Assembly (NCBI GenBank): GCA_903877645.1
Contig: CAIRES010000044.1
Coordinates: forward strand, 23,969-87,968
Direction of reading: 5' to 3'
From: an uncultured Bacteroidota bacterium
GTDB taxonomy: Bacteria; Bacteroidota; Bacteroidia; Chitinophagales; Chitinophagaceae
DNA length: 64,000 bases
Part shown: in pieces, positions 1 to 9,162 of the stretch
Numbering within the stretch: position 1 is the stretch's first letter
How the letters are laid out: every line of letters begins with the position of its first letter
Notes under the pieces: generated by a model
What the model saw: only the letters and a program-made list of their open reading frames with translations
Told to the model about the DNA's origin: nothing
The model's database searches: none
Made by a program: the position numbers and the translations under genes

Positions 1-13
1 AATAATTATTGGC

Positions 14-1240
14 CTATGCCAGCTTAGTCTTCAATCCTTCATTCAGTGCATCCAGGAATTCTTCAGTGTACAGGTAGTGTTCGCCATGGTTCACTTTGTT
101 GCCATGCACGCATACTGCGAGGTCCTTGGTCATCTTGCCGCTCTGTACTGTTTCTACGCACACTGCTTCCAGTGCGTGAGAGAAGTTGATGAGCTCCTGG
201 TTATTGTCCAGCTTGCCACGGAAAGCAAGGCCTCTTGTCCATGCAAAAATAGATGCGATGGGGTTGGTAGAGGTCGGATTGCCTTTCTGGTGCTCGCGGT
301 AGTGGCGGGTTACGGTGCCATGCGCTGCCTCAGCTTCCATAGTGTTGCCATCAGGGGTGATGAGTACGGAAGTCATCAGGCCCAGTGAGCCGAAGCCCTG
401 TGCTACTGTATCGCTTTGCACATCGCCATCGTAGTTTTTACAAGCCCATACAAAGTTGCCGTTCCACTTCAGTGCGCTGGCCACCATGTCATCTATGAGG
501 CGGTGCTCATAAGTGATCTTGTTCTTTTCAAATTCAGCCTTGAATTCTTCGTTGTATATCTTCTCGAAGATGTCCTTGAAGCGACCGTCATATTTTTTAA
601 GAATGGTGTTTTTGGTAGAGAGGTACAACGGCCATTGCTTAGACAGCGCCATGTTGAAGCAGGCGCGCGCAAAACCCATGATGGACTCATCGGTATTGTA
701 CATAGCCAGTGCCACGCCGTCGCTCTTGAAGTTGTATACCTCATGTTCTATGGTCTCTCCATTATCACCTTCAAATTTGATGGTGAGCTTGCCCTTGCCT
801 TTTACCACGAAGTCGGTTGCACGGTACTGATCGCCGAATGCGTGGCGGCCTATGCAGATAGGAGCAGTCCAGTTAGGCACCAGGCGGGGGATGTTGTTCA
901 TCACGATCGGCTCGCGGAATACAGTGCCATCCAGTATGTTGCGGATGGTGCCGTTCGGGCTTTTCCACATCTGTTTCAGGTTGAATTCTTTTACGCGCTC
1001 TTCATCAGGGGTGATGGTGGCGCACTTGATACCCACACCATATTGTTTGATGGCATTAGCCGAATCGATAGTTACCTGATCATTAGTAGCATCGCGATGG
1101 TCTACGCCCAGATCGTAGTATTTAATGTCTATATCAAGGTAAGGGAGGATGAGTTTTTCTTTAATGTACTTCCAGATGATGCGCGTCATTTCGTCGCCAT
1201 CCAATTCTACAACGGGGTTTGCTACTTTGATCTTAGCCAT
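14..1240 (-). CDS. icd: NADP-dependent isocitrate dehydrogenase
   Basis: Oxidatively decarboxylates isocitrate to 2-oxoglutarate in the TCA cycle, making NADPH in the cytoplasm. The 408-residue protein is complete and has the length of the homodimeric, eukaryote-like type II NADP-IDH rather than the E. coli type. Visible motifs are the substrate loop SPNGTIRN (residues 94-101), KCATITPDE (72-80), the region [13 protein letters not shown] (about 131-143) and the cofactor-side motif [11 protein letters not shown] near residue 310. The start is the ATG at 1240; a TAnnTTTG box lies about 36 bp upstream. It is transcribed alone, leftward. The family call is secure; NADP specificity is inferred from the subfamily. 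Confidence 0.96.
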   Translation of the reverse strand: MAKIKVANPVVELDGDEMTRIIWKYIKEKLILPYLDIDIKYYDLGVDHRDATNDQVTIDSANAIKQYGVGIKCATITPDEERVKEFNLKQMWKSPNGTIRNILDGTVFREPIVMNNIPRLVPNWTAPICIGRHAFGDQYRATDFVVKGKGKLTIKFEGDNGETIEHEVYNFKSDGVALAMYNTDESIMGFARACFNMALSKQWPLYLSTKNTILKKYDGRFKDIFEKIYNEEFKAEFEKNKITYEHRLIDDMVASALKWNGNFVWACKNYDGDVQSDTVAQGFGSLGLMTSVLITPDGNTMEAEAAHGTVTRHYREHQKGNPTSTNPIASIFAWTRGLAFRGKLDNNQELINFSHALEAVCVETVQSGKMTKDLAVCVHGNKVNHGEHYLYTEEFLDALNEGLKTKLA

Positions 1241-1252
1241 GTGTATTAATAG

Positions 1253-1283
1253 TTTTGAGTGTTTTTTTGAACGCTCAAAAGTA
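1253..1283 (-). promoter_or_regulatory. icd -7 box inside an inverted repeat
   Basis: On the minus strand TACTTTTG (1276-1283) fits the Bacteroidota -7 consensus TAnnTTTG. It overlaps an 11-bp inverted repeat with one G-T mismatch (arms 1253-1263 and 1270-1280). No clear -33 TTG was found. The symmetry could be an operator or a 5' UTR hairpin; this is inference. Confidence 0.35.
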
Positions 1284-1331
1284 ATACGTTTTGTTTAAGA
1301 TTTTATATAGATAAGAATGTATATGGGTTGG

Positions 1332-1722
1332 CTATTTTTGAGCGATTATCTGCTCTATTTCTTTTAAGAGGTTACGGGCAGACGAAAGAAGACTTACAAG
1401 TTCTTCTTTTTCAAAAACTACGTAATCATCATAGTCCCCTGTTTGCCTTAAAGTGAAAATATCAGTATAAAAACTACCCGAAGTACTGCTCACAATCCCA
1501 GTTTGACAAAATGTAGTCCAAACATTTGTTTTGTCCCGGAATGTGTTTTGGATTGGATCTCTTTGCTCACCAACAAAGCGCTTACAGCATAAAAGCAGGC
1601 GTAATAGAGCCTGTTTACTGCGTTATTATAAAACTGATTTTGAAGCAGGATACCAATTTCATTGAGTGTATCATTTGCCCGTTCCATTCTATGCTTTACC
1701 AGGTCATTTCTTTGCTAATCAT
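1332..1722 (-). pseudogene. HEPN-domain protein (toxin-like), two apparent frameshifts
   Basis: HEPN-domain protein of the kind paired with minimal nucleotidyltransferases (MNT); HEPN partners are often RNases in toxin-antitoxin systems. ATG 1722 lies directly after the MNT stop codon but reads only eight residues (MISKEMTW) before a stop. The next frame continues NDLVKHRMERANDTLNEIG, as in HEPN proteins, through NRLYYACFYAVSALL to VKLGL, then stops again near 1490. One frame over, the protein resumes VSSTSGSFYTDIFTLRQ and ends EIEQIIAQK with a stop at 1332-1334. Restoring one base near 1702-1710 and one near 1490-1496 gives about 130 residues, a normal HEPN length. The longest intact piece is ATG 1687 to 1490 (65 residues). 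Sequencing error is the main alternative. Confidence 0.8.
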
Positions 1723-2040
1723 TCATAAAATAATACCCTCCTTGGTCACATTCTCATAAAAAGGCGTAATCCTTGGGTTTATCTCCCATGTTTTTTTGGG
1801 AAAGAAAAATAGGCTGATCAGTTTCCCGGTTTCCAATTCTATATCAAAAACAGGTGAAATAACCTGCATCCTGTCATCGCATGTTATCTTCTCTTTATTT
1901 AGAAGCACCAACAGGTCTATATCAGAATCCTCGCGCTCATCGCCGCGGGCATAAGAGCCGTATAAGATCAGCGTGGCATCGGGCGCTGTTTCTTTTACAG
2001 ATCTTTTTATACGCTCTAATATTTGAGCCTTGGTTTGCAC
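1723..2040 (-). CDS. MNT-family nucleotidyltransferase domain protein
   Basis: Small Pol-beta-like nucleotidyltransferase of 105 residues. The active-site signature GSYARGDEREDSDID is at residues 28-42, with metal-binding aspartates at 40 and 42. In HEPN/MNT pairs of this kind the MNT protein is the antitoxin, reported in studied systems to act by AMP-transfer onto the HEPN partner. Its stop codon is followed immediately by the ATG of the HEPN gene, so the two formed one transcript. The MNT reading frame is intact although the HEPN frame is broken, which fits loss of the toxin with the antitoxin retained. The pairing is seen in the sequence; the mechanism here is inferred from family knowledge. 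Confidence 0.85.
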   Translation of the reverse strand: MQTKAQILERIKRSVKETAPDATLILYGSYARGDEREDSDIDLLVLLNKEKITCDDRMQVISPVFDIELETGKLISLFFFPKKTWEINPRITPFYENVTKEGIIL

Positions 2041-2068
2041 GATACAAATTTACTATATTCTTTTAATA

Positions 2069-3139
2069 TCAATCTAACCTATCTATATAATTGAATAGAC
2101 TCTTCCAACTGTAGTCTTTATTCTTCAAACTAATCCCGTATGCTTTGTTTAGAGCATTGATAAACTGCGCCTTGTTTTTAATGGCGGCTGCAGGTTGGGC
2201 TGCAAATGAAACCCTCAGATGTTTTCTATCAATATTGCCGACATTGAGGAAGCTATACATGTCATCATAGATGTTCAGCTTACCGGTATGCACTATACGC
2301 CATAGCCTTTTATCATCATCTGCGAGGCGGGTCATGTATAGTTCTTTGCTGCCTTTGAACAGGGCTATTTCCTTCAGGTACTTATCGCTGAGAGCCGCGT
2401 TGTAGCTATATTCCTTTTGTGCGTCCACAGGTTGCTCCAGCGTTACCGATCTATTAGTAACGGTAAGTATCCCTGATAAGGTATCCTTGTCATAAACCAG
2501 GTAGCCATCAAATGAGGCATTTTCCGCAGGGTTATCTGTACTATTGCTTTCTGCTTCAAAGATGACGTCATCGTAAAAAATATCGTAAAAATAAAAGGCA
2601 TCAAAGTAGGGTATACTGTGCTGCCAAATGTGGTTGGTTGAATGATGCTTATTGATCTTCACCGGATCAACCTGATGTACTTTACTCTTGTTTATAGAGA
2701 GCCCGGAAGTATAATAGGGAAATGGTTGTTTTATTGAAGGGCTATACCTATTTGGTACACCAGCAGGTATTGCCGGATTGCTTTTTGAATATGCGCTGTA
2801 ACTACTGCCTGCTGTAGTGCTTGTTGCAAAATTGTTATTCGCTGTTGTGTTGATAGAACCTGTTGCTTTATATGGGCTTTCAGTGTTCGTGTTACTGGCA
2901 TGTGTAGTTCTCTCGGTAGCAACATTGGCCGCATAATTCACAGGCTGCTTTGGTAATTCTATAGTTTGCCTCGGAGCAGAATTATTGCTGTAATTAGTTT
3001 CCGTTGCCTGCCTTGTAGTTGTTGTATTATTATTTGGCGCAGCCGCGTAACTTTCACCGCTTATCTTGTTTATCTGTGCAGTAGCGGCTGCTGTACAAAA
3101 GCAGCAAATGAAAGCAGTAATGTAACTTAGCTGTTTCAT
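2069..3139 (-). CDS. Secreted protein, paralogue of the upstream gene
   Basis: Function unknown. The 356-residue protein has a signal peptide (MKQLSYITAFICCFCTAAAT, probable cut before Q22), a low-complexity Ser/Thr/Asn-rich region to about residue 170, then a folded C-terminal domain of about 150 residues. That domain matches the C-terminus of the neighbour at 3205-4320: both have GYLVYDKDT/GFVVYEHDT, RLWRIVHTGKLNIYD/NLWRVVHEGKLNIYD and a final YIDRLD/YIDKLD. The genes are tandem, same strand, 65 bp apart, so this is a local duplication with divergent N-terminal linkers. Export to periplasm or surface is inferred; no sorting tail is visible. Confidence 0.8.
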   Translation of the reverse strand: MKQLSYITAFICCFCTAAATAQINKISGESYAAAPNNNTTTTRQATETNYSNNSAPRQTIELPKQPVNYAANVATERTTHASNTNTESPYKATGSINTTANNNFATSTTAGSSYSAYSKSNPAIPAGVPNRYSPSIKQPFPYYTSGLSINKSKVHQVDPVKINKHHSTNHIWQHSIPYFDAFYFYDIFYDDVIFEAESNSTDNPAENASFDGYLVYDKDTLSGILTVTNRSVTLEQPVDAQKEYSYNAALSDKYLKEIALFKGSKELYMTRLADDDKRLWRIVHTGKLNIYDDMYSFLNVGNIDRKHLRVSFAAQPAAAIKNKAQFINALNKAYGISLKNKDYSWKSLFNYIDRLD

Positions 3140-3204
3140 AGTGTGGTTTTTATAAAATTACAACATAAGTCATGCAACCCGATCCTTTCAGAATGTTAAA
3201 ACGG

Positions 3205-4320
3205 CTAATCCAGCTTATCGATATAGATCAGAAGTACTTTCCACGAAAATTTATTAGGCTCAAGATTGCTGCCATAGGCCCTGTTCACGTATTCCGTTAG
3301 TTTACGCTTGGCATCACTCACTGAGTGTGTATATAAAGCTTCCGACTGGCCATTATACTCTACTTTAATGCTCTTCATGTCCACATCATCAGGGGCATAA
3401 AGAAATCCACGGCGCTTATCATAGATGTTCAGCTTGCCTTCGTGTACTACCCGCCACAGATTTTTTTTGTCGCCGGGTAGGCGCACAAGATTCAGTTGGT
3501 TATTGCTGCTGTCCGACTCATATACCGTGATATAAGTAAGCCCTGCTTTTTTCATCTTGAAGGAGTAATCATAGTGCTTGCCTGAATCAACATTATCAAT
3601 CTCTACTTTGTTTTTCTCCAGGGTCACTATACCGGGTATGGTATCATGTTCGTATACCACAAAACCCTGCATCTCAAAACCCTCCAACTCATTGCTGTTT
3701 TCAGAATAGTTGTTGTTATCACTACTGCCACCACCATATCCACCGCCACCATACCCCATGCCGCCATAGCCATAATGCGGGCTGTAAAAGAAGCTGGTAC
3801 CGAAACTCCACATATAGTAGTTAGGGTAACCATAAAAAGGGGAGTAGCCGTAATAGCCGTAATATCCATAAGGATGGTAATAACCCCAGTGGTCCTGGCC
3901 ATGGTAGGGATTTGAATAACCTGCACTGGTGGTAGTGCCTATTGCGCGCGGCCCCCCTATTCTTGTATTCCTTAATGGTGTCCTGAAACCGGGAATGGTG
4001 GTTACTTGTGTTACTTTTTGAGCAGACCTGGGAGGTGTAGTCCTATTCGTGCTACGTTGCGGGGCATTTGAAAATGAGCCACCGCGGAACATTGGCTGCT
4101 GTGTATTATTGCGAGAGGGTGAATGCTGGACATTATTCCCCCGCGATACATTGCCTCCTCCGAAACTGCTGCGTCCGGCAGCACGATGGCTTCCTCCGCC
4201 ACTACTATGTCCACCACCACTATGATGACCTCCACCGCCATGTCCGCCGCGGCCCTGGGCCGATGAGATGGTAGCTAATAGCAAAAACGGGAATACCAAT
4301 AGAGGTAATATCTTCTTCAT
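3205..4320 (-). CDS. Secreted Gly/His/Tyr-rich protein with conserved C-terminal domain
   Basis: Function unknown. ATG 4320 gives a clean signal peptide (MKKILPLLVFPFLLLATISSA, then QG); an upstream in-frame start at 4362 would put 14 unlikely residues before it. The mature protein opens with a Gly/His/Ser-rich stretch (HGGGGHHSGGG), then Arg/Ser-rich sequence, a Tyr/Gly-rich segment (YYGYYGYSPFYGYPNYY) and a Gly/Asn run, before a folded domain of about 150 residues shared with the downstream paralogue (ending YIDKLD). The histidine- and tyrosine-rich N-terminus looks flexible and surface-exposed, perhaps metal-binding or cohesive; that is conjecture. Divergent from the vWA gene at 4424. Confidence 0.8.
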   Translation of the reverse strand: MKKILPLLVFPFLLLATISSAQGRGGHGGGGHHSGGGHSSGGGSHRAAGRSSFGGGNVSRGNNVQHSPSRNNTQQPMFRGGSFSNAPQRSTNRTTPPRSAQKVTQVTTIPGFRTPLRNTRIGGPRAIGTTTSAGYSNPYHGQDHWGYYHPYGYYGYYGYSPFYGYPNYYMWSFGTSFFYSPHYGYGGMGYGGGGYGGGSSDNNNYSENSNELEGFEMQGFVVYEHDTIPGIVTLEKNKVEIDNVDSGKHYDYSFKMKKAGLTYITVYESDSSNNQLNLVRLPGDKKNLWRVVHEGKLNIYDKRRGFLYAPDDVDMKSIKVEYNGQSEALYTHSVSDAKRKLTEYVNRAYGSNLEPNKFSWKVLLIYIDKLD

Positions 4321-4423
4321 AATAAATTTTGAAAAATAATATGGCATCAAAAAGAATACCAAATATCACTATTTAAGTTATAATTACCATTCTTTTTTGA
4401 ATTTTTCTTTAGCTTGCCGCCTC

Positions 4424-6457
4424 ATGCAGTGGATTTTTTGGTTAATAGCAGTTATTCTATCGGCTGCGGCGGGTTATTGGGTGTATCGGGCAGATAAGCG
4501 GCGGCAGGTGCCTTATCCCTGGCTTACCTCATTATTGCGCACATTGGTGGTGTTTTTCACCCTATTGTTATTGTTAGTGCCGGTCATCACTATCACAAAG
4601 AATGTGACCGAGAAGCCCATTGTGTTGCTGCTGCAGGATAATTCCCGTTCTATAGCCAATGCGCTGGGCAACGACTCTGCCGCGTACCGCAAAAACATCA
4701 ACGACCTTACCACCCGCTTATCAACTCAGTACAAAGTAGTGCAATGGGGTTTTGGCAATACTGTGCAGGCCGATAGCCCGTTCCTTTACCGCCAGGCGGC
4801 TACAGATATTTCTGCGGCCCTTGCCAGGGCGCAGGAGTACTACGGGCTGCAAAACCTGGGTGCTGTGATTCTTGCTACTGACGGCCGCTACAACCAGGGC
4901 GCAAATCCACTGTATCAGGATTTATCGCTTCACAGCGCCATGTATACCGTAGGCATAGGCGATAGCACTGCGCAAAAGGATATACGCATATCTGCTGTGT
5001 ATGGCAATAAGACCGCTACGCTCAACAGTACCTTCGAGATACGGGCTGATGTTATTGCCGATCTATGCAAAGGTTACAACAACAGTGTTTCTATTAAAGA
5101 GGGAGAAGAAACAATATCCTCTGTACCGCTTGCTGTAAATGCCGACAGGTACGACCGTGCTGTTTCTTTTTCTGTAAAGGCAGCAAAAGCAGGCCTGCAC
5201 CACTATACCATCAGTATACCGGAGACAGACGGCGAAAAAAATGTGGCCAACAACCGCAAAGATATTTTTGTGGATGTAGTTGATGAGAAGAAGAATATCC
5301 TCATTGTGTCTGCTTCGCCGCACCCGGATGTTAATGCTATTAAAGAAGCACTCAGTGGGTTGGAGACGTACCGGGTGTCAGTGGTGTCTGCCGATAACTT
5401 CCCCACATCGCTCAGCAGCTACAATGTCATTATTCTGCATGGCCTGCCTTCAGTGCGCAGTAAGGTAGCGGCCAATCTCATAGCTGCCCGCAAGCCCATC
5501 TGGCTCATACTCACCGGCCAGTCGGATATGTCGGCAGTTAATGGCCTCAGTGGGCTTACACATATTACTGTTACACCGTCACCTGCGCATGATGTATTGC
5601 CCGTTTACAATACAGCGTTCAGCTCGTTCCTATTGCCTCAGCAAATATTATCGGTAACAGATAAACTACCCCCTCTTTCTGTAAGTACAAATGATGTTAC
5701 GGTAGCGCCGGGTGCAGGGATTTTATTCACGCAAAAAAGCGGCAGCCCCAAACCGTTATGGATATTGGAGCAGGGTAGTGTGCCATCGGCTATGCTGGCC
5801 GGCGAAGGCCTTTGGCGCTGGAGGCTGTACGAATTTCGCAATTTCGCCGATCATAGCGTTGTGGACGAAAGTATCCGCCAAACAGTTGCTTTCCTGTCCG
5901 CAAATAATAACGAAAAGCCATTTAGCGTAGCGCTACCCAAGTATGTGTGGAGCGACCAGGAGTCTGTATCGCTCAATGCCTATTTGCTTAATGCCAATAA
6001 CGAACAGGTAAATACACCCGAGGTGCAGCTCACCATTTCTGACAGCGCAGGACGCAAGCAGAACTTTTCTTTCGAACGTTCGGGTAGCGCTTATGGTCTG
6101 AACATAGGGATATGGGCAGGCGGTACCTACACCTACACGGCACATACTACTTATAACGACAAGCAATATGCTGCCTCGGGTAGTTTTGTGGTAGAGAGTA
6201 TGCCGCTGGAACTGATGCAAAGCGGAGCGGATTATCCGCTGCTCTATAGTCTTGCCAAAAAATACAATGGTGGTTTCGTGCCTTCAAAAAATGTTGCATC
6301 ACTGTACGATAGTATCAGCCACAATGAGCGCGTGAAGCCCTTGATACAAACGGATACAGAAACAGTGCCGCTTGTAGATCGTAAGTGGTATTTCTTCATT
6401 ATCCTGCTGCTGGCGGTAGGCGAGTGGCTGCTCCGGAAGTATTGGCTGGCGCAATAA
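4424..6457 (+). CDS. Membrane-anchored von Willebrand A domain protein
   Basis: Predicted inner-membrane protein of 677 residues. Two N-terminal helices (about 3-21 and 37-57) precede a vWA-like domain with a MIDAS-type DNSRS at residues 72-76 and a second loop ILATDGRYN. A long periplasmic part follows, and a C-terminal helix (WYFFIILLLAVGEWLL) ends the protein. This architecture is common in Bacteroidota next to Bat operons or alone. ATG 4424 is preferred; a TTG at 4397 would extend it by nine residues. It stands alone between divergent and convergent genes. Ligand and role are unknown. Confidence 0.8.
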   Translation: MQWIFWLIAVILSAAAGYWVYRADKRRQVPYPWLTSLLRTLVVFFTLLLLLVPVITITKNVTEKPIVLLLQDNSRSIANALGNDSAAYRKNINDLTTRLSTQYKVVQWGFGNTVQADSPFLYRQAATDISAALARAQEYYGLQNLGAVILATDGRYNQGANPLYQDLSLHSAMYTVGIGDSTAQKDIRISAVYGNKTATLNSTFEIRADVIADLCKGYNNSVSIKEGEETISSVPLAVNADRYDRAVSFSVKAAKAGLHHYTISIPETDGEKNVANNRKDIFVDVVDEKKNILIVSASPHPDVNAIKEALSGLETYRVSVVSADNFPTSLSSYNVIILHGLPSVRSKVAANLIAARKPIWLILTGQSDMSAVNGLSGLTHITVTPSPAHDVLPVYNTAFSSFLLPQQILSVTDKLPPLSVSTNDVTVAPGAGILFTQKSGSPKPLWILEQGSVPSAMLAGEGLWRWRLYEFRNFADHSVVDESIRQTVAFLSANNNEKPFSVALPKYVWSDQESVSLNAYLLNANNEQVNTPEVQLTISDSAGRKQNFSFERSGSAYGLNIGIWAGGTYTYTAHTTYNDKQYAASGSFVVESMPLELMQSGADYPLLYSLAKKYNGGFVPSKNVASLYDSISHNERVKPLIQTDTETVPLVDRKWYFFIILLLAVGEWLLRKYWLAQ

Positions 6458-6461
6458 CCGG

Positions 6462-7334
6462 TCAAAATTGTTGGTCCCGAACCTTTATTTTTCTTGCACT
6501 TTTCAGTCGTTCTGCTACAAATTGTGCATCCCTGATGTAGATCGTATTGGCATCGCTGAAGGATGCTCTTGCGGACAATGTTCTGGCAAACGGATCGTAG
6601 TCAAACGGCGCAAAGCCATGGCTCACCAGTTTGTTGTGTATTTGCAGCTCATCATATCCATACCTGCCGCCGGAGCCGTTTAATTCTATGATGATCGCTT
6701 TCAGTGATTGATTTTGCAGGACATTATCTGCACCATTCAGTACCTCAGTCTCAAAGCCTTCTACATCTATTTTTAGTAAAATGGGGTTGCTTTGTTTTAG
6801 TATGTTGTCCAGCGTATCCACGGGTACATCTATAGTGTCTGTTTCCTGGTCAGTGGCTACATGGTTCACTGTATCAAACGACTTCGTGAATCGCAATACA
6901 CCGGGCTTATTGCCCAATGCAATATTCATTGGCAGTGTGAGGTCGGCTATCTTGTTGAGGTCTATGTTATTTGTCAGTCTTTTGAATGTTGCAGGTACCG
7001 GCTCTACAGAAATGGTGTGTGCCCCGATCTCGGCTGTGGCAAGTATGGTATAGCTGCCTATATTCGCCCCTATATCCACAAACAGGTCGCCCGGCTTTAG
7101 CAGGTGCAGCAGGAATCCCATATCATAAAACTCATGCAGCCCGCAATATACATTGCCTGTGGCCCCTGTTTCGCCCTTAGATACATATAGCTTACTTTTT
7201 TCTGTAAAGGCATGTACAAATGGGGCTTTACTGATGCGCGCCCTAAACTGCCATTGTACAAAACGCACCAATGCGCCGAGTTTGTTGCTTTTATTGAGGG
7301 GGTGCGAAGTAATGAATTTTAAGGTGTTGATCAT
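6462..7334 (-). CDS. FkbM family methyltransferase
   Basis: SAM-dependent methyltransferase of the FkbM family, 290 residues. The SAM-binding motif is DIGANIGSYTILA and the family motif LLKIDVEGFETEVLNGA follows; the ending IIELNGSGGRYGYDEL is also typical. Family members O-methylate sugars or polyketides and often sit in surface-polysaccharide clusters, which fits the glycosyltransferases and polymerase at 8-14.7 kb. It converges on the vWA gene with a 4-bp gap. The acceptor substrate cannot be told from sequence. Confidence 0.9.
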   Translation of the reverse strand: MINTLKFITSHPLNKSNKLGALVRFVQWQFRARISKAPFVHAFTEKSKLYVSKGETGATGNVYCGLHEFYDMGFLLHLLKPGDLFVDIGANIGSYTILATAEIGAHTISVEPVPATFKRLTNNIDLNKIADLTLPMNIALGNKPGVLRFTKSFDTVNHVATDQETDTIDVPVDTLDNILKQSNPILLKIDVEGFETEVLNGADNVLQNQSLKAIIIELNGSGGRYGYDELQIHNKLVSHGFAPFDYDPFARTLSARASFSDANTIYIRDAQFVAERLKSARKIKVRDQQF

Positions 7335-7412
7335 AGCCGGTACATTCCTTTCCGGAACGAAGATAAGAGATAAACAAACTTCAGTACATTTGTGTCTTCA
7401 TTTTAAATATTT

Positions 7413-8006
7413 GTGCTGAAAACATCACTTGCAGGATTTATTTTTATTTGCATAACAACGGCCGGTGCTCTATTTGCGTCACTGCCGGGTTACGCACAGT
7501 CTTCAGGCCATGATTCTACCGGCGCAGTATCGCAGGCAAATGTCGATACCGTTGTTAAGGCACACCCTTACCAGCCCAATCCTAAAAAAGCCGGGCTGTA
7601 CTCAGCAATCGTACCTGGCCTGGGGCAGGCATATAATCATGAATACTGGAAGATACCGGTGATCTATGTGGGTATAGGGGTAGCAGGCTACTTTATTGCG
7701 GATAATCTCAACAATTACCAGTCTTATCGCAAGGCGTATATCAGCCGCATCAATAACCCTAACCCTACAGATAAATATGTAAATATTTACACCACCGCCC
7801 AGCTATCACAATTGCAGAACGACTATAACAAGTACCTTGATCTTACGGTGATGTTCACTAGCCTGGGCTATGTATTGCAGATATTAGATGCGGTTACATC
7901 TGCCCACCTTAAGAATTTTGATATTTCGCGCGATATCTCCCTGCACATGATGCCTGTGGCTACGCCTAATTATGTAGGTTTTGGCCTGGTAGCCAATTTC
8001 AAATAA
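7413..8006 (+). CDS. DUF5683 domain membrane protein
   Basis: Bacteroidota-specific membrane protein of 197 residues with an N-terminal signal segment (LKTSLAGFIFICITTAGALF). It carries the DUF5683 hallmark KKAGLYSAIVPGLGQAYNHEYWKIPVIYVGIG, i.e. AxxPGLGQ-Y-N-YWK-P followed by a transmembrane helix, with a second helix (LTVMFTSLGYVLQILDAV) later. The start read here is GTG 7413, as no in-frame ATG precedes the signal segment. Relatives often lie near ParB or cell-envelope genes; their biochemical role is unknown to me. Confidence 0.85.
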   Translation: MLKTSLAGFIFICITTAGALFASLPGYAQSSGHDSTGAVSQANVDTVVKAHPYQPNPKKAGLYSAIVPGLGQAYNHEYWKIPVIYVGIGVAGYFIADNLNNYQSYRKAYISRINNPNPTDKYVNIYTTAQLSQLQNDYNKYLDLTVMFTSLGYVLQILDAVTSAHLKNFDISRDISLHMMPVATPNYVGFGLVANFK

Positions 8007-8016
8007 AGTCTATCGC

Positions 8017-9042
8017 CTACAGGTAGCTGATCACAGTTTTTGCCCGTTCATCCAGCGAGTGTTCCCTGAGCGCCCTGATGTATCCGGATAGCCGTATCTG
8101 CTCGCGCAGGCCGCTCTTCTCCAGGAAATAACTTACTTTTTGCACCAGTTCTTCCGGTCCGTCAAAAAATCCGGCTTCTTCATTCTCTTTAAAATACAAT
8201 ACCGATTCTTCATTACGCTCATGCAGCAGGAAGCCAAAGGAGCCGGGGATGTGGAAAGTGCGCGAAGTGATCAGATCGCCGGAAGATGCGCCCGAAACAC
8301 GCTCTGAAAGTATGCCAAGGTTGATCCTGGAGCATTGTATGGCAATGGCATACAGGTCGCCTACCACAGGTGCGTGTTGTATAGAGGTCTTGAGTTCGGG
8401 TGAATTGGCTTTGTGCCATTGTTCGCCCCATATGCGCAGGTCTATGTCCGGCAGCGCCTTTTTCAGCGCGGTAAGCCATTCCTCTTTTTTGGGCGACCAT
8501 GTACCTATGAACGAGGCATCACAGCCATAGTTCTTCTTGTCTTCCTCAGTCAGCGGTAATTGTCTGTGTATCTGCGGGTCGAAGCCATGCGGGATAAAAT
8601 GTGCATTCTTTACGCCAAAGTGTTGCCGCATATCAGTAATGCCGAATGTCTTGGTCGTAAATACCTGGTCGTATAGCGGCATACATTTCGGGATATTGGC
8701 CCCATGTGCGGTCATACTCACATCCGGATAAAATAACGCCAGTTTGCAATGATGCTGCCAGGTATATTGTAATGTTTCCGGAAGCACAAACGCGCCTTTG
8801 TACACAAAAAGTATGTGCGGGTGGAATACCTTTATTTTTCGTTTGATCGCCTCATTGAATTCAATGACTTGCCTTGGGCGTATAAAACGCTCATATACCT
8901 TAGTGAGTTTATTCTTGCTTTGCAGGCTGATGTAATAAAATTCATCCAGCACTTCTATCAGGCAGCCCTGCCTGCTCATGGCCATGAACAGCCCGCCTGC
9001 ATTGCTTCCTCTCCATAACGGCCCTATGGCAAGTATCTTCAT
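8017..9042 (-). CDS. CgeB-like glycosyltransferase (group 1)
   Basis: Predicted cytoplasmic sugar transferase of 341 residues when started at ATG 9042 (MKILAIGPLWRGSNAGG); a start at 9084 would add 14 residues and looks spurious. The N-terminus has the Rossmann opening of GT-B enzymes. The C-terminal half has CDASFIGTWSPKKEEWL and SGDLITSRTFHIPGSFGFLLHE, the pattern of CgeB/'glycosyl transferases group 1' proteins (R-x-FEIPG-G-FLL-E). It belongs to the 6.5-14.7 kb polysaccharide cluster. Donor and acceptor are unknown. Confidence 0.82.
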   Translation of the reverse strand: MKILAIGPLWRGSNAGGLFMAMSRQGCLIEVLDEFYYISLQSKNKLTKVYERFIRPRQVIEFNEAIKRKIKVFHPHILFVYKGAFVLPETLQYTWQHHCKLALFYPDVSMTAHGANIPKCMPLYDQVFTTKTFGITDMRQHFGVKNAHFIPHGFDPQIHRQLPLTEEDKKNYGCDASFIGTWSPKKEEWLTALKKALPDIDLRIWGEQWHKANSPELKTSIQHAPVVGDLYAIAIQCSRINLGILSERVSGASSGDLITSRTFHIPGSFGFLLHERNEESVLYFKENEEAGFFDGPEELVQKVSYFLEKSGLREQIRLSGYIRALREHSLDERAKTVISYL

Positions 9043-9162
9043 TGAGTAGGTAATATGTGCGTGAAGATAATAACCTTCATTCAAACAATCGAAAATTGAT
9101 CAAACACTTCCTTTTTGATTACTTTTGTTTGATACCTCAAAAGAAAACCGTCGCACAAAAAA

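Noticed and set aside
416..1249. Long plus-strand frame of 277 codons opposite icd
   Set aside because: Shadow of the icd gene; no motif and wholly antisense to a secure enzyme.
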